Source: JAJVID01 sp035275805 (GTDB lineage: Bacteria > Acidobacteriota > Blastocatellia > RBC074). From it: 33,423 nucleotides of DNA. The position numbers were made by a program, and so were the translations under genes. The stretch is taken from contig DATEMG010000157.1 in assembly GCA_035275805.1 (NCBI GenBank), positions 1 to 33,423 of the forward strand, read 5' to 3'. Shown one piece after another: positions 7,758 through 14,897 of the stretch (its first letter is position 1; every line of letters starts with the position of its first letter). The notes under the pieces were generated by a model. It saw nothing but the letters and a program-made list of their open reading frames with translations, made no database searches and was not told the DNA's origin.

Positions 7758-9050
7758 ATGAAACTTATCAAACGACTTCCGAAACTCGTCCGCGCGATAC
7801 TTCTCGTGATTGTCATACTGGCCGCCGTCTCGGTCGCCATTTACGCCGCGCGCCGCGCCTGGCCGTCCGGCTCGTCCGAGGTCACCCCGCTCGTCGTTCC
7901 GCTCCAGTCGCGCGATTTCACGTTGAAGATATACGCTGACGGCGAATTGCAATCCGCCGAATCGATGACCATCGCGGTTCCGTTCGTCCCGATCGATCGG
8001 CTGAGAATCGCCGCGGTCGTCGCCGACGGTCGAAACGTCAACAAGGGCGACACGCTGGTCGAGTTCGATCAGACGGATTTGGATTTGCAGATGCTCGAAC
8101 ATCGTTCGAACCTGGAAATGGCCAACCAGAAGATCACCAAGGGCGAACTCGGCTCGAACGTCGAAAAGACCGACATCGTCAAGGACAAGCGCATCGCCGA
8201 GCTCGAATTGCAGAAGATCAAAGAATTCCTGCCGCTCGACGCCATGATCTATTCTCAGCGCGACATCATCGAAGGCCAGATCAACAAGGAGTTCAGCGAG
8301 AAGAAACTGGTCTACGCCGACGCCAGGTTGAAGTTGAAGGGCAAAGTCTACACGCTCGACGAGGCGATCCTGATGCTCGAACGGCAGCAGGCCAACACCA
8401 AGATCGACCAGATCGGACGCGCGTCCGCCTCGCTCAAACTGATCTCGCCGGCCTCCGGCATCGTCGCCTACAACAACCCCGAATTCTTCTTCGGCGGCTT
8501 TTCGATCCAGCCCGGACGCACCGTCTGGATAGGCCAGTCGCTCTTCAACCTGGTCAACCCCGAAAAGATGGAGGCCAAATGCTTCGTCCTGGAAAAAGAC
8601 GCCGGCGAATTGAAGACGGATCAACCCGTGACGGTCACGCTCGACCCCTTCCCTGACCAGGAATTCACCGGCAAGGTCAAAACCATCGACAACCTCGCGC
8701 GGCCGATTGACCAGGGGTCGCCGGTCAAATACTTCCAGGTCATTGTCTCGCTCGACAAAACCGACCCGAACCTGATGAAGCCGGGCGTCAAGCTGAAGGC
8801 GCAAATACGCGCGAGCGAATTGAAGTCGGTGATAGTCGTCCCCCGCAGCGCCGTGGTCAAAAAAGATTCCGACTTCGTCGTCTACGTTCGCACTGCGGCC
8901 GGACAGTTCGACCCTCTGAAGGTCAAACTAGGACAGGGCGACCTGATCCAGGTGGTCGTGACCGAAGGGCTTCAAGCCGGGCAGACGCTGGCGCTCAATC
9001 CCCCCGACGTGAAACGCGAATCGAAGGATGAGGGCAAAAAGGCTAAATAA
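7758..9050 (+). CDS. HlyD-family membrane-fusion protein 3
   Basis: Third adaptor of the set (430 aa). The anchor helix is at about residues 12-31 (AILLVIVILAAVSVAIYAAR), followed by a lipoyl half (VVADGRNVNKGDTLVEFDQ), a helical region of about 110-220, the second lipoyl half (LKLISPASGIVAYNNP), beta-barrel (VTVTLDPFPDQEFTGKV) and a C-terminal region with VTEGLQAGQTLAL. The ATG at 7758 has no good ribosome site. Its C-terminus is Lys/Asp-rich (KRESKDEGKKAK). Three adaptors in a row before a single permease suggest that they may assemble together or serve alternative partners. Confidence 0.9.
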   Translation: MKLIKRLPKLVRAILLVIVILAAVSVAIYAARRAWPSGSSEVTPLVVPLQSRDFTLKIYADGELQSAESMTIAVPFVPIDRLRIAAVVADGRNVNKGDTLVEFDQTDLDLQMLEHRSNLEMANQKITKGELGSNVEKTDIVKDKRIAELELQKIKEFLPLDAMIYSQRDIIEGQINKEFSEKKLVYADARLKLKGKVYTLDEAILMLERQQANTKIDQIGRASASLKLISPASGIVAYNNPEFFFGGFSIQPGRTVWIGQSLFNLVNPEKMEAKCFVLEKDAGELKTDQPVTVTLDPFPDQEFTGKVKTIDNLARPIDQGSPVKYFQVIVSLDKTDPNLMKPGVKLKAQIRASELKSVIVVPRSAVVKKDSDFVVYVRTAAGQFDPLKVKLGQGDLIQVVVTEGLQAGQTLALNPPDVKRESKDEGKKAK

Positions 9051-9092
9051 GCCCGGCCCTGCAATGATTCGCAAAAAACAAAGGTCTTTGAC

Positions 9093-9156
9093 ATTTTTCT
9101 GTCCTACATTTTTCTGTTGAAGGTCAGTCCAACAGAAAAATGTAGGACAGAAAAAT
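9093..9156. repeat. perfect 27-bp hairpin, ATTTTTCTGT word, before MacB-like gene
   Basis: Perfect inverted arms at 9093-9119 and 9130-9156 around a 10-nt loop. Each arm contains the word ATTTTTCTGT twice, separated by CCTAC. It sits 31 bp ahead of the permease start and would sequester much of the leader. A diverged copy of the arm occurs at 26924-26950. Confidence 0.93.
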
Positions 9157-9187
9157 ATGAGAGAACTTCATCTTCGCCTTTCCGCTT

Positions 9188-10426
9188 ATGCGCTACCTGA
9201 CTGAAATCAATCTGGCCTTCGGCAACTTGTACACGCACAAGTTGCGCACGTTCCTGACGATGCTCGGGATGATCTTCGGCGTCGGCGCGGTGATCGCCAT
9301 GCTTTCGATCGGCGCGGGCGCCGAAAAAGAGAGCCTGCGTATCATCGATACGATGGGCTTGCGCAACGTCATCGTCAAGGACCGCGATTTCAAAGACGAA
9401 GACCTCAAGAAGATCCGCGAGAATTCGATCGGCCTCTCGACGCGCGACGTGCAGGCGATTACGGCGGTCACGCCCGACCTCGAGGCATATTCCGCCCGCA
9501 AGCGCGTCAAGACGTTTCAAATCTTCTCGTTCAAGGGCAAGAGCGACGACTCGAACGTAATCGGCGTCACACCGTCCTATTTCCGGCTCGCTCGATACGA
9601 CCTCTCGGAAGGCAGCCTGATCTCCGAAACGGACCAGAAAGATTACGAACAATTCTGCGTGATCGGCTCGCGCGTCAAACAAAAGCTTTTCGGCGCCGAG
9701 TCGCCCCTCGGCAAGACCATCAAGATCGACAAAATGTGGTTCACGGTGGTCGGCGTGCTCGCGGACAACAACCTGACTAAGGACGAGTTCGAGGGCGTCA
9801 AGCTGCAGGACTTCAGCAACGACATCTACATTCCGCTCGCGACGGCGCTCAAAAAATTCGAGCTGAAGCGCTTCGAATCGGAACTCGACGAGATCACGTT
9901 GAGCCTTAAAAACATCGATGCGCTCAAACCGACGGCGGTCTTGATCAGCGAGGTGCTCTCGAACACGCACGGCAAGGCTGACGATTATTCGATCGTCGTC
10001 CCGCGCGAACTGCTCGAACAGAACCAGCGCACGCAGCGAATCTTCAACATCGTCATGAGCTGCATCGCCAGCATATCACTGCTCGTCGGCGGCATCGGCA
10101 TCATGAACATCATGCTCGCCAACATCCTGGAGCGGACGCGCGAGATCGGAGTCCGCCGGAGCCTCGGCGCGCGACGCCGCGACATCTGGCAGCAGTTCCT
10201 GGTCGAGGCGCTGACAATCAGTTTCCTCGGTGGACTGATCGGCGTGGTCTTCGGCTTCGCCGTCTCGCGTGGGGTCGCCATCTACGCCGAATGGAACACG
10301 CTCGTCACCTGGAATTCGATAGCGATGTCGTTCGGCGTCTCGGCGGCCGTGGGATTGATCTTCGGACTGTACCCGGCGGTGCGCGCCTCACGACTCGATC
10401 CGGTCGAGGCGTTGCGGCATGAATGA
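9188..10426 (+). CDS. MacB-type ABC transporter permease (ATPase domain absent)
   Basis: Inner-membrane permease of the MacB/FtsX type, expected to form a mechanotransmission complex with an ATPase and the adaptors encoded upstream. Helix 1 is at about residues 18-40 (FLTMLGMIFGVGAVIAML), followed by a large periplasmic domain of about 45-280, then three helices at about 285-310, 330-355 and 375-395. The FtsX signature is clear (GGIGIMNIMLANILERTREI, then RRSLGARRRDI and a terminal PAVRASRLDPVEALRHE). MacB itself has an N-terminal ATPase; here there is none, and no ATPase gene lies in the cluster, so it must be encoded elsewhere. No clear ribosome site precedes the ATG. Confidence 0.93.
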   Translation: MRYLTEINLAFGNLYTHKLRTFLTMLGMIFGVGAVIAMLSIGAGAEKESLRIIDTMGLRNVIVKDRDFKDEDLKKIRENSIGLSTRDVQAITAVTPDLEAYSARKRVKTFQIFSFKGKSDDSNVIGVTPSYFRLARYDLSEGSLISETDQKDYEQFCVIGSRVKQKLFGAESPLGKTIKIDKMWFTVVGVLADNNLTKDEFEGVKLQDFSNDIYIPLATALKKFELKRFESELDEITLSLKNIDALKPTAVLISEVLSNTHGKADDYSIVVPRELLEQNQRTQRIFNIVMSCIASISLLVGGIGIMNIMLANILERTREIGVRRSLGARRRDIWQQFLVEALTISFLGGLIGVVFGFAVSRGVAIYAEWNTLVTWNSIAMSFGVSAAVGLIFGLYPAVRASRLDPVEALRHE

Positions 10427-10461
10427 TCGGCCGCTCCGGCTCAACGATCTGAATATCTCCC

Positions 10462-10914
10462 ATGCGGACATCACCACAACTCTCGTCATCTTGGACGTTG
10501 GCGCATAAATGGATACTTCCAGCCTGTTTTCTGCTAGGTTGGCCATTATGGGTTTGGAGAGCTCTGCTCGGTCCTTCAGTGGAGTGGATCTTCGTCATCT
10601 TTTGGAGTTTCTGGTGCGTATTTTCGCTTATATGGTCCTGGCCAATCGAGATGGTAACCATTGAAGGGGACTATTTTGTTGTCTCCAACTACTTCACCAA
10701 GCGCCGCGTGCCTGTCGCCCATCTTGACAGTGTCACAGAGAACTTCAGCCTTCGTCCGCCATCACTCTCTCTCTATTTCGAACCGCCGACCACGTTCGGC
10801 AAACATGTTCGCATTATTCCCCCTGCGCAGGGGTTATTCATCTTCGACCGTAAGAGTTTCGACGAGGTCGCGGCCTTCTTGCGATCTGTGGTCAATGATC
10901 GTCAGCGCCTCTAA
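10462..10914 (+). CDS. two-TM protein with PH-like C-terminal domain, unknown function
   Basis: A 150-residue protein with two tryptophan-rich membrane helices (about 18-36 and 40-60) followed by a soluble domain of alternating short strands (VTIEGDYFVVSNYFTKRRVP, HLDSVTENF) and a final helix (FDEVAAFLRSVV). The layout resembles bacterial PH-domain (YdbT-like) membrane proteins, but this is a fold-level impression. No Shine-Dalgarno is visible before the ATG. Base composition is lower in GC and codon choice less biased than in the flanking permease, so it may be a more recent arrival. It converges on the ThiS-like gene with only 13 bp between. Confidence 0.65.
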   Translation: MRTSPQLSSSWTLAHKWILPACFLLGWPLWVWRALLGPSVEWIFVIFWSFWCVFSLIWSWPIEMVTIEGDYFVVSNYFTKRRVPVAHLDSVTENFSLRPPSLSLYFEPPTTFGKHVRIIPPAQGLFIFDRKSFDEVAAFLRSVVNDRQRL

Positions 10915-10927
10915 TACTAGAACCGCT

Positions 10928-11146
10928 TCACCCCCCACCCACAAAATGAACGATCTCGAGCCGGTCGCCTGACCTCAACTCAGTCTCGGCCCATTTCACG
11001 CGCGGCAGGATCGACAGGTTTAATTCGATCGCCAGACGCTCCGGCGCAAGTTCGAGTTGTTTGACCAGATCCGTGACGAGCGCGCCGTTGCTAACCTGGC
11101 GCGCGTCGCCGTTGACGAATATTTCGATTGTGTGTTGTCCGTCCAT
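10928..11146 (-). CDS. thiS: ThiS-like sulfur carrier protein (MoaD/ThiS fold)
   Basis: Ubiquitin-like sulfur carrier that would donate sulfur as a C-terminal thiocarboxylate, in thiamin thiazole synthesis if it is true ThiS. It ends in the diagnostic glycine tail (IVHFVGGG) and has the ThiS pattern IEIFVNGD...VTDLVKQLELAPERLAIELN and RSGDRLEIVHFV. The ATG at 11146 gives 72 residues, close to the usual ThiS length; an upstream GTG at 11173 would add nine. Most ThiS proteins end in GG, so the extra glycine is mildly unusual. No thiG, thiF or other thiamin gene is in the window, so it is an orphan; another ThiS/MoaD-like carrier role is possible. Confidence 0.85.
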   Translation of the reverse strand: MDGQHTIEIFVNGDARQVSNGALVTDLVKQLELAPERLAIELNLSILPRVKWAETELRSGDRLEIVHFVGGG

Positions 11147-11454
11147 GCCGGAGATTATGCGCCAACCAGCCACTGTGTGATCAAGCGCGTCAGGCGCGTA
11201 TAGCGCGATCCAACAATTACTAAAGCGAGGCCGAATGATTGTAACGGCGTCGTGGCAATAACACCTCGACCATCAAGACTTCAGCATGTTGGTGGAATCG
11301 CTCTTTAACACTCGCCAGAAACCCGTTTAACAATCAACCGTGACTTCATCCGCCCATTTTTTTCGCGCGCGCGAGGCCCAAAACGCAGCATTTTCAGCCC
11401 TCCGCGTCGAACACGGCGATGCGATTCAGAGTAGTAACCATCAGCAATTCAGAA
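11147..11454. other. non-coding gap between thiS-like gene and hairpin
   Basis: About 300 bp with no supported gene. It must contain the promoter of the minus-strand thiS-like gene and perhaps that of the HExxH gene. I see no convincing promoter pair, riboswitch (no TPP-riboswitch core recognised) or RNA gene. Confidence 0.4.
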
Positions 11455-11520
11455 GATCGACCATCGAGGATTGAAGACGCAAGCTCGCGTTCTTCATTTT
11501 ATCCTCGATCCTCGATCCTC
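11455..11520. repeat. GATCGAGGATT-word hairpin, 5' side of HExxH gene
   Basis: The left side GATCGACCATCGAGGATTG pairs with the right side ATCCTCGATCCTCGATC, with an inner stem GAAG-A-CGC against GCG-T-TCTTC. The same word is used by the element at 12423-12573 on the other side of the HExxH gene. Confidence 0.8.
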
Positions 11521-11557
11521 ACTCCCGACGCTTCAACTGTTCCTGGGTGGCTCTCAC

Positions 11558-11563
11558 AGGAGG
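11558..11563 (+). promoter_or_regulatory. Shine-Dalgarno deciding the start of the HExxH gene
   Basis: AGGAGG ends 4 nt before the ATG at 11568 and favours this start over the in-frame GTG at 11547, which lies upstream of the site. Confidence 0.7.
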
Positions 11564-11567
11564 GGAG

Positions 11568-12524
11568 ATGATCAATTCTGCCAGAAGCATTGCCGTATTT
11601 CGCCTTGTTCAGCAACGCCCGTCGGCGCGCGCACGTCCGAACCGAGTTTGTATAATCGCCGCCGCTTTAGCGACGCTCTGTACGCTCTTTCCCCTGTCGC
11701 CCGCGGCAGTCGGCGACCCGTTCCGCTACCGCGGCGGATTACGAAACAGCCCCGGGGAACGCAGACTCGACGCTAAGAGATTGGACGCAGTCCTCAAGAG
11801 CCTGCGCGACAAGGCGGGGCTACTCGAAATGCGGTTCGACGAGAACGGCTTTCTGACGCTAGGCGATCAGACAAAATTCTCAGGTGGATCGGCCACCGCG
11901 CGCGCGCTGCTCGACGCGGCGGCGACCATGACTCTCGCGGTCGACCTGGAATCCTACTTGTACTCAACTAAAGTCGCCTTCGCCAGACTGGGCAAACCCT
12001 TAGCCTACCAGCACTTCTCATCGGGGGCGAAAATCGATGTCTTCCCACTGGAGATAGATTTCAGCGACTTCTCGAAACTGCGCGGCGACTCCCAGGCCCT
12101 GGCGGCATTCGACCTGGGCTTCGTGATCCTGCACGAACTCGGGCATGCGGCGCTCGGTCTGCGCGACGCCGCGGGCGACACGCAAGGACTCGGCGAATGC
12201 GAGGCGTTAATCAACCGCATTCGCCGCGAACTTAATCTGCCCGAACGACAAACTTATGTCGCGCAAACCTACACGACGGCGACCTTCACCACGACCCGCT
12301 TCTCGACCCAACTTGCGGAACTCGTCTTCGCGCGCGAGGTTGAAAAACAAGGGCGTACGCGAATTGAGAAGTTCAACCTAAGATGGGAGGCTCTGGTGGT
12401 GGGGACCATCACCAAACCTGAGGACCAAGGATCGAAGACCGATGATAGAAGATTGATGATCGAGGATCGAATGAAGGTAGCGGGCAAGAAGTCCGGCGGC
12501 GCATCTTTATCGCCCCCGGAGTGA
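11568..12524 (+). CDS. secreted HExxH metalloprotein of unknown specificity
   Basis: Predicted exported zincin-like protein of 318 aa. A long basic leader followed by a hydrophobic stretch (about residues 27-48, CIIAAALATLCTLFPLSPAA) looks like a signal peptide. The zinc motif is LHELGHAAL with His189, Glu190 and His193; a downstream Glu210 or Glu212 (LGECEALINRI) is a candidate third ligand, which would make it gluzincin-like. An RRELNLPER motif follows. No recognised peptidase family beyond that. The C-terminal ~40 residues (from about GTITKPEDQG) are read from the hairpin element at 12423-12573 and look like low-complexity run-on, so the ancestral protein probably ended near residue 280. 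It converges on the methyltransferase gene with a 26-bp gap. Confidence 0.8.
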   Translation: MINSARSIAVFRLVQQRPSARARPNRVCIIAAALATLCTLFPLSPAAVGDPFRYRGGLRNSPGERRLDAKRLDAVLKSLRDKAGLLEMRFDENGFLTLGDQTKFSGGSATARALLDAAATMTLAVDLESYLYSTKVAFARLGKPLAYQHFSSGAKIDVFPLEIDFSDFSKLRGDSQALAAFDLGFVILHELGHAALGLRDAAGDTQGLGECEALINRIRRELNLPERQTYVAQTYTTATFTTTRFSTQLAELVFAREVEKQGRTRIEKFNLRWEALVVGTITKPEDQGSKTDDRRLMIEDRMKVAGKKSGGASLSPPE

Positions 12525-12573
12525 AGGGCGCGATCTTCCATCACCTATCCTCAATCTTCGATCCTCCTCGCAT
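12423..12573. repeat. GATCGAGGATT-word hairpin spanning two gene ends
   Basis: The left arm (about 12428-12473, AAGGATCGAAGACCGATGAT and continuing) and the right arm (about 12532-12573, ATCCTCAATCTTCGATCCTC) are inverted copies of one degenerate word. The element covers the stop codons of both converging genes (12524 and 12551), so both C-terminal tails are element-encoded: KTDDRRLMIEDRM on the plus strand and ARRIED on the minus strand. Confidence 0.82.
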
Positions 12574-13507
12574 AGAGGCGCATCACGTCACCGAGTCTGA
12601 GACGGATAGTGAGGTCGCTCAGGCGCAGACGGTCGCCGACGGCTTCGAGCAGGTTCGCCGACGGGCGGTGATAGCGACCGAGCCTGTTAATGAACAACCG
12701 CAGGCTCATCGCCTTGCCGACGCTGCGAAGCTCGCGGACCTCGAAACCGCCGCCTTCGCAAAGCCTGGTAATAGTCCTCGGGGTAAAGAAGAAGATGTGG
12801 TCTGGAATGAATTGGCGCCATCGCGCGCCCAACATCCGATACCAGAGGGTCGCGATGTTCGGCGTCTCGAGGACCAGCCACCCGCCCGGCTTGATAACGC
12901 GGCGCAGTTCGCGCAGTTCCTCGCGGGGGCTTGTGACGTGTTCGATGACGTGGTACATCGCGGCGGCGTCGAAATGCCCGTCCGGGAAGCGCGCGTCGCG
13001 TAGCGTCCCGCCGAAGACTTCCAGCCCCTGGGCGCGGGCCGCGCGGCTGGTCCTCTCGTCGGCCTCAACGCCCACCGCCAGGAGTGACGAACTCGCCGCG
13101 GCGAGCATCTCGCCAGTCGAACAGCCGATCTCCAGAAACCGTCCCTTCGTAAAAAACCGTTTGAGATCGTCCAGCCTCTCGCGGGCCGTCATCTCACGCC
13201 AGGGCCGTTCACTCGCCTCGACCTCCGGCGAGATCAGATCAAGCGCGCGCGCGCGTTCCGCCAGCCGCGCCATCTCCGACGCGGCCGAAGGTATGGGACA
13301 AACCGCAGTTTGTCCTGGCATGGCGCAGACTGGGGTTTGTTCCATGCCTCCATTCCCAGGAAAAACGACATAAAAGAGACCGCAATCGCGGCACCGAACG
13401 AGCGGGCCGTCGAGGCGCGGCGTCGTGAGGACGAGATTGGATTCGGTTGCGCCGCAAAGGTCGCAAGGCGGGTATTGCTGATCAGTGATTCGATATTCGA
13501 GATTCAA
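12551..13507 (-). CDS. class I SAM methyltransferase with N-terminal zinc ribbon
   Basis: S-adenosylmethionine-dependent methyltransferase of the Methyltransf_23 type. An N-terminal four-cysteine knuckle (Cys15, Cys18, Cys39, Cys42) precedes the SAM domain: motif I FLEIGCSTGEML at about 124-135, DARFPDGHFD and YHVIEHV in the middle, then RVIKPGGWLVLETPN. Such proteins often modify sugars or small molecules, and a glycosyltransferase is the next upstream gene, so a cell-surface glycan role is possible. No ATG is available at the N-terminus; TTG at 13507 is the first start after an in-frame stop, so the start is uncertain. Residues ~54-73 (GMEQTPVCAMPGQTAVCPIP) are an in-frame repeat insertion, and the ARRIED tail is also repeat-derived. 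Confidence 0.88.
   Translation of the reverse strand: MNLEYRITDQQYPPCDLCGATESNLVLTTPRLDGPLVRCRDCGLFYVVFPGNGGMEQTPVCAMPGQTAVCPIPSAASEMARLAERARALDLISPEVEASERPWREMTARERLDDLKRFFTKGRFLEIGCSTGEMLAAASSSLLAVGVEADERTSRAARAQGLEVFGGTLRDARFPDGHFDAAAMYHVIEHVTSPREELRELRRVIKPGGWLVLETPNIATLWYRMLGARWRQFIPDHIFFFTPRTITRLCEGGGFEVRELRSVGKAMSLRLFINRLGRYHRPSANLLEAVGDRLRLSDLTIRLRLGDVMRLYARRIED
13290..13348. repeat. hairpin element inserted in frame in the methyltransferase gene
   Basis: The outer arms pair (GGTATGGGACAAACC with GGGTTTGTTCCATGCC), and CAGTTTG / CAGACTG words inside pair again. The element is read through as about 20 residues with two Cys and four Pro between the zinc-ribbon and SAM domains. Confidence 0.8.
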
Positions 13508-13536
13508 AGTCGGATCAAGCGATCAATTGCAGGAAA

Positions 13537-13662
13537 AGGAATTTCAGCCACTAATGAACACGAATATTCACGAATAGGGGCAAAGAGGAGAGGAAAAATT
13601 GAGGGACAAAAATCTTGAAAGAGATTCGTGTCCATTCGTGTTCATTCGCGGCTGAAATTCCT
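13537..13662. repeat. ATTCGTGTTCATTCG-word hairpin between methyltransferase and glycosyltransferase
   Basis: Arms at 13537-13576 and 13624-13662: GGAATTTCAGCCACTAATGA pairs with TTCATTCGCGGCTGAAATTC, and the ATTCGTG word recurs three times across the arms. It fills the gap between the two minus-strand genes and supplies the TGA stop (13642-13644) and the last ~8 residues (RGRNFSRE) of the glycosyltransferase. Confidence 0.9.
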
Positions 13663-14802
13663 TCCCCTGAACGCCGTATAAGCCTCCTCATAAAGCCTCA
13701 GAGTTTTCTCCGCGGCGTCGCGCCAGGTGAACTTCTTCGCCTGAGCGATCCCCTTCTCGCGCAGTTCCGCGCGCAGTCGGTCGTTGTTCACGATTTCGAT
13801 CAAGGCGTTCGCCAGCTCCCGTTCGTCGTTCGGGTCGATCAACAGCGCGGCGTCGCCGGTGATTTCGGGGATGCTGGAAACGTCACTGGTCACGACCGGC
13901 GTCCCGCTAGCCATCGCTTCGAGCGGCGGCAGCCCGAAGCCCTCGAAGAGCGAAGGATACACAAAAGCGCGGGCCGCGCGATATAGGGCGGGCAAATCTT
14001 CGTCGGCGACATACCCGGTCAGGATCACGTCATCGGCCCAGCGCTGTCTCTTCACCTCGTCGAAGATTTCGCTCGCCAGCCACAATTTCCGCCCCACTAT
14101 CACCAGTTGGGGCCTGAAGTCTTCGCGCTCGCTCCGCAATCTCGCGTATGCCCTAATCAATCGAACCAGGTTCTTACGCGGCTGCAAACTGCCGACGGCC
14201 AACAGGAAATCGCGCGAGACGCCGAAGCGTTTGCGAACCGCTGCGGCCTCGTTCGGGACCGACGGCTGAGGGGTGAAACTCGATTCAACGCCGTTGTATG
14301 TGACGACGACTTTTTCCGGCGAGAGTTTGTAAATGTCCAGCAAATCCTGCCGCGAGTATTCAGAGACCGTCGCGATCCTCGCCGCTTTTTTCGCCGTCCG
14401 CCGCACGGTCAACTTCAATTGAAAGCTCCCCCGGCGGGTGAACGTCTCGGGCATGCGCTCGAACGCAAGGTCATGAATCGTCACGACGACGGGGACCCGG
14501 CAAAAAGGCGGCGCGGTGTATTGCACGTGCAGCACATCAACAGGACGCCTGAACAGTTCATAGGTCAGATAGACCGGAACGCGCACCAGCGGCGTTGGCG
14601 GCGGCAACAATCTTACGCTGAAATTCTTATATCGAGTCTTGAAATTTTCGCGCCACTGGGCCGCGGCGCCCGCGTCGGCGAGGTAGATGGTGTAGAGGTT
14701 ATCACCGTCGATCTCGGCTAAAGATTTGATGAGGTTTGCGATGTAGGTTTCGTTTCCGCCCTGCCGCGCGCCGATGGCATGGGCGTCTATTCCGCTATGC
14801 AT
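13642..14802 (-). CDS. family 4 glycosyltransferase
   Basis: GT-B fold retaining glycosyltransferase (386 aa), transferring a sugar from a nucleotide donor, probably for surface polysaccharide. The N-terminal acceptor domain starts DAHAIGARQGGNETY (glycine-rich loop); the C-terminal donor domain has FLLAVGSLQPRKNLVRLI and the E-x7-E motif in FEGFGLPPLEAMASGTPVV, followed by GDAALLIDPND. The start is taken as the ATG at 14802 (MHSGIDAHA), because the frame further upstream encodes only repeat (PPHSPLPTPHS). The leader is a GGGGAGT hairpin, so no Shine-Dalgarno is present. The last residues come from the 13537-13662 element. It is in the same orientation as the methyltransferase, 134 bp upstream of it. 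Confidence 0.93.
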   Translation of the reverse strand: MHSGIDAHAIGARQGGNETYIANLIKSLAEIDGDNLYTIYLADAGAAAQWRENFKTRYKNFSVRLLPPPTPLVRVPVYLTYELFRRPVDVLHVQYTAPPFCRVPVVVTIHDLAFERMPETFTRRGSFQLKLTVRRTAKKAARIATVSEYSRQDLLDIYKLSPEKVVVTYNGVESSFTPQPSVPNEAAAVRKRFGVSRDFLLAVGSLQPRKNLVRLIRAYARLRSEREDFRPQLVIVGRKLWLASEIFDEVKRQRWADDVILTGYVADEDLPALYRAARAFVYPSLFEGFGLPPLEAMASGTPVVTSDVSSIPEITGDAALLIDPNDERELANALIEIVNNDRLRAELREKGIAQAKKFTWRDAAEKTLRLYEEAYTAFRGRNFSRE

Positions 14803-14806
14803 GTTT

Positions 14807-14897
14807 GGGAATAGGGAATGGGGAGTGGGGAGTGGGGAGTGGGGAGGGAAGAAGAAACTTCCTTTCCCCATTCCCTACTTCCCACTCCCCACTCCCT
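14807..14897. repeat. GGGGAGT-word hairpin element, copy 2
   Basis: The left arm contains GGGAATAGGGAATGGGGAGT and three more GGGGAGT units; the right arm is CTTTCCCCATTCCCTACTTC and CCCACTCCCC units. It exactly fills the space between the glycosyltransferase start (14802) and the stop of the SprT-like gene (14897). Confidence 0.9.

Noticed and set aside
7746..8804. 352-codon minus-strand open frame opposite adaptor 3
   Set aside because: Antisense to a clear HlyD-family protein; Asp/Leu/Val-rich composition typical of shadow frames.
14803..14871. 23-residue N-terminal extension of the glycosyltransferase
   Set aside because: It is encoded by repeat sequence (PPHSPLPTPHS) and the conserved family start DAHAIGARQGG lies just after the ATG at 14802.
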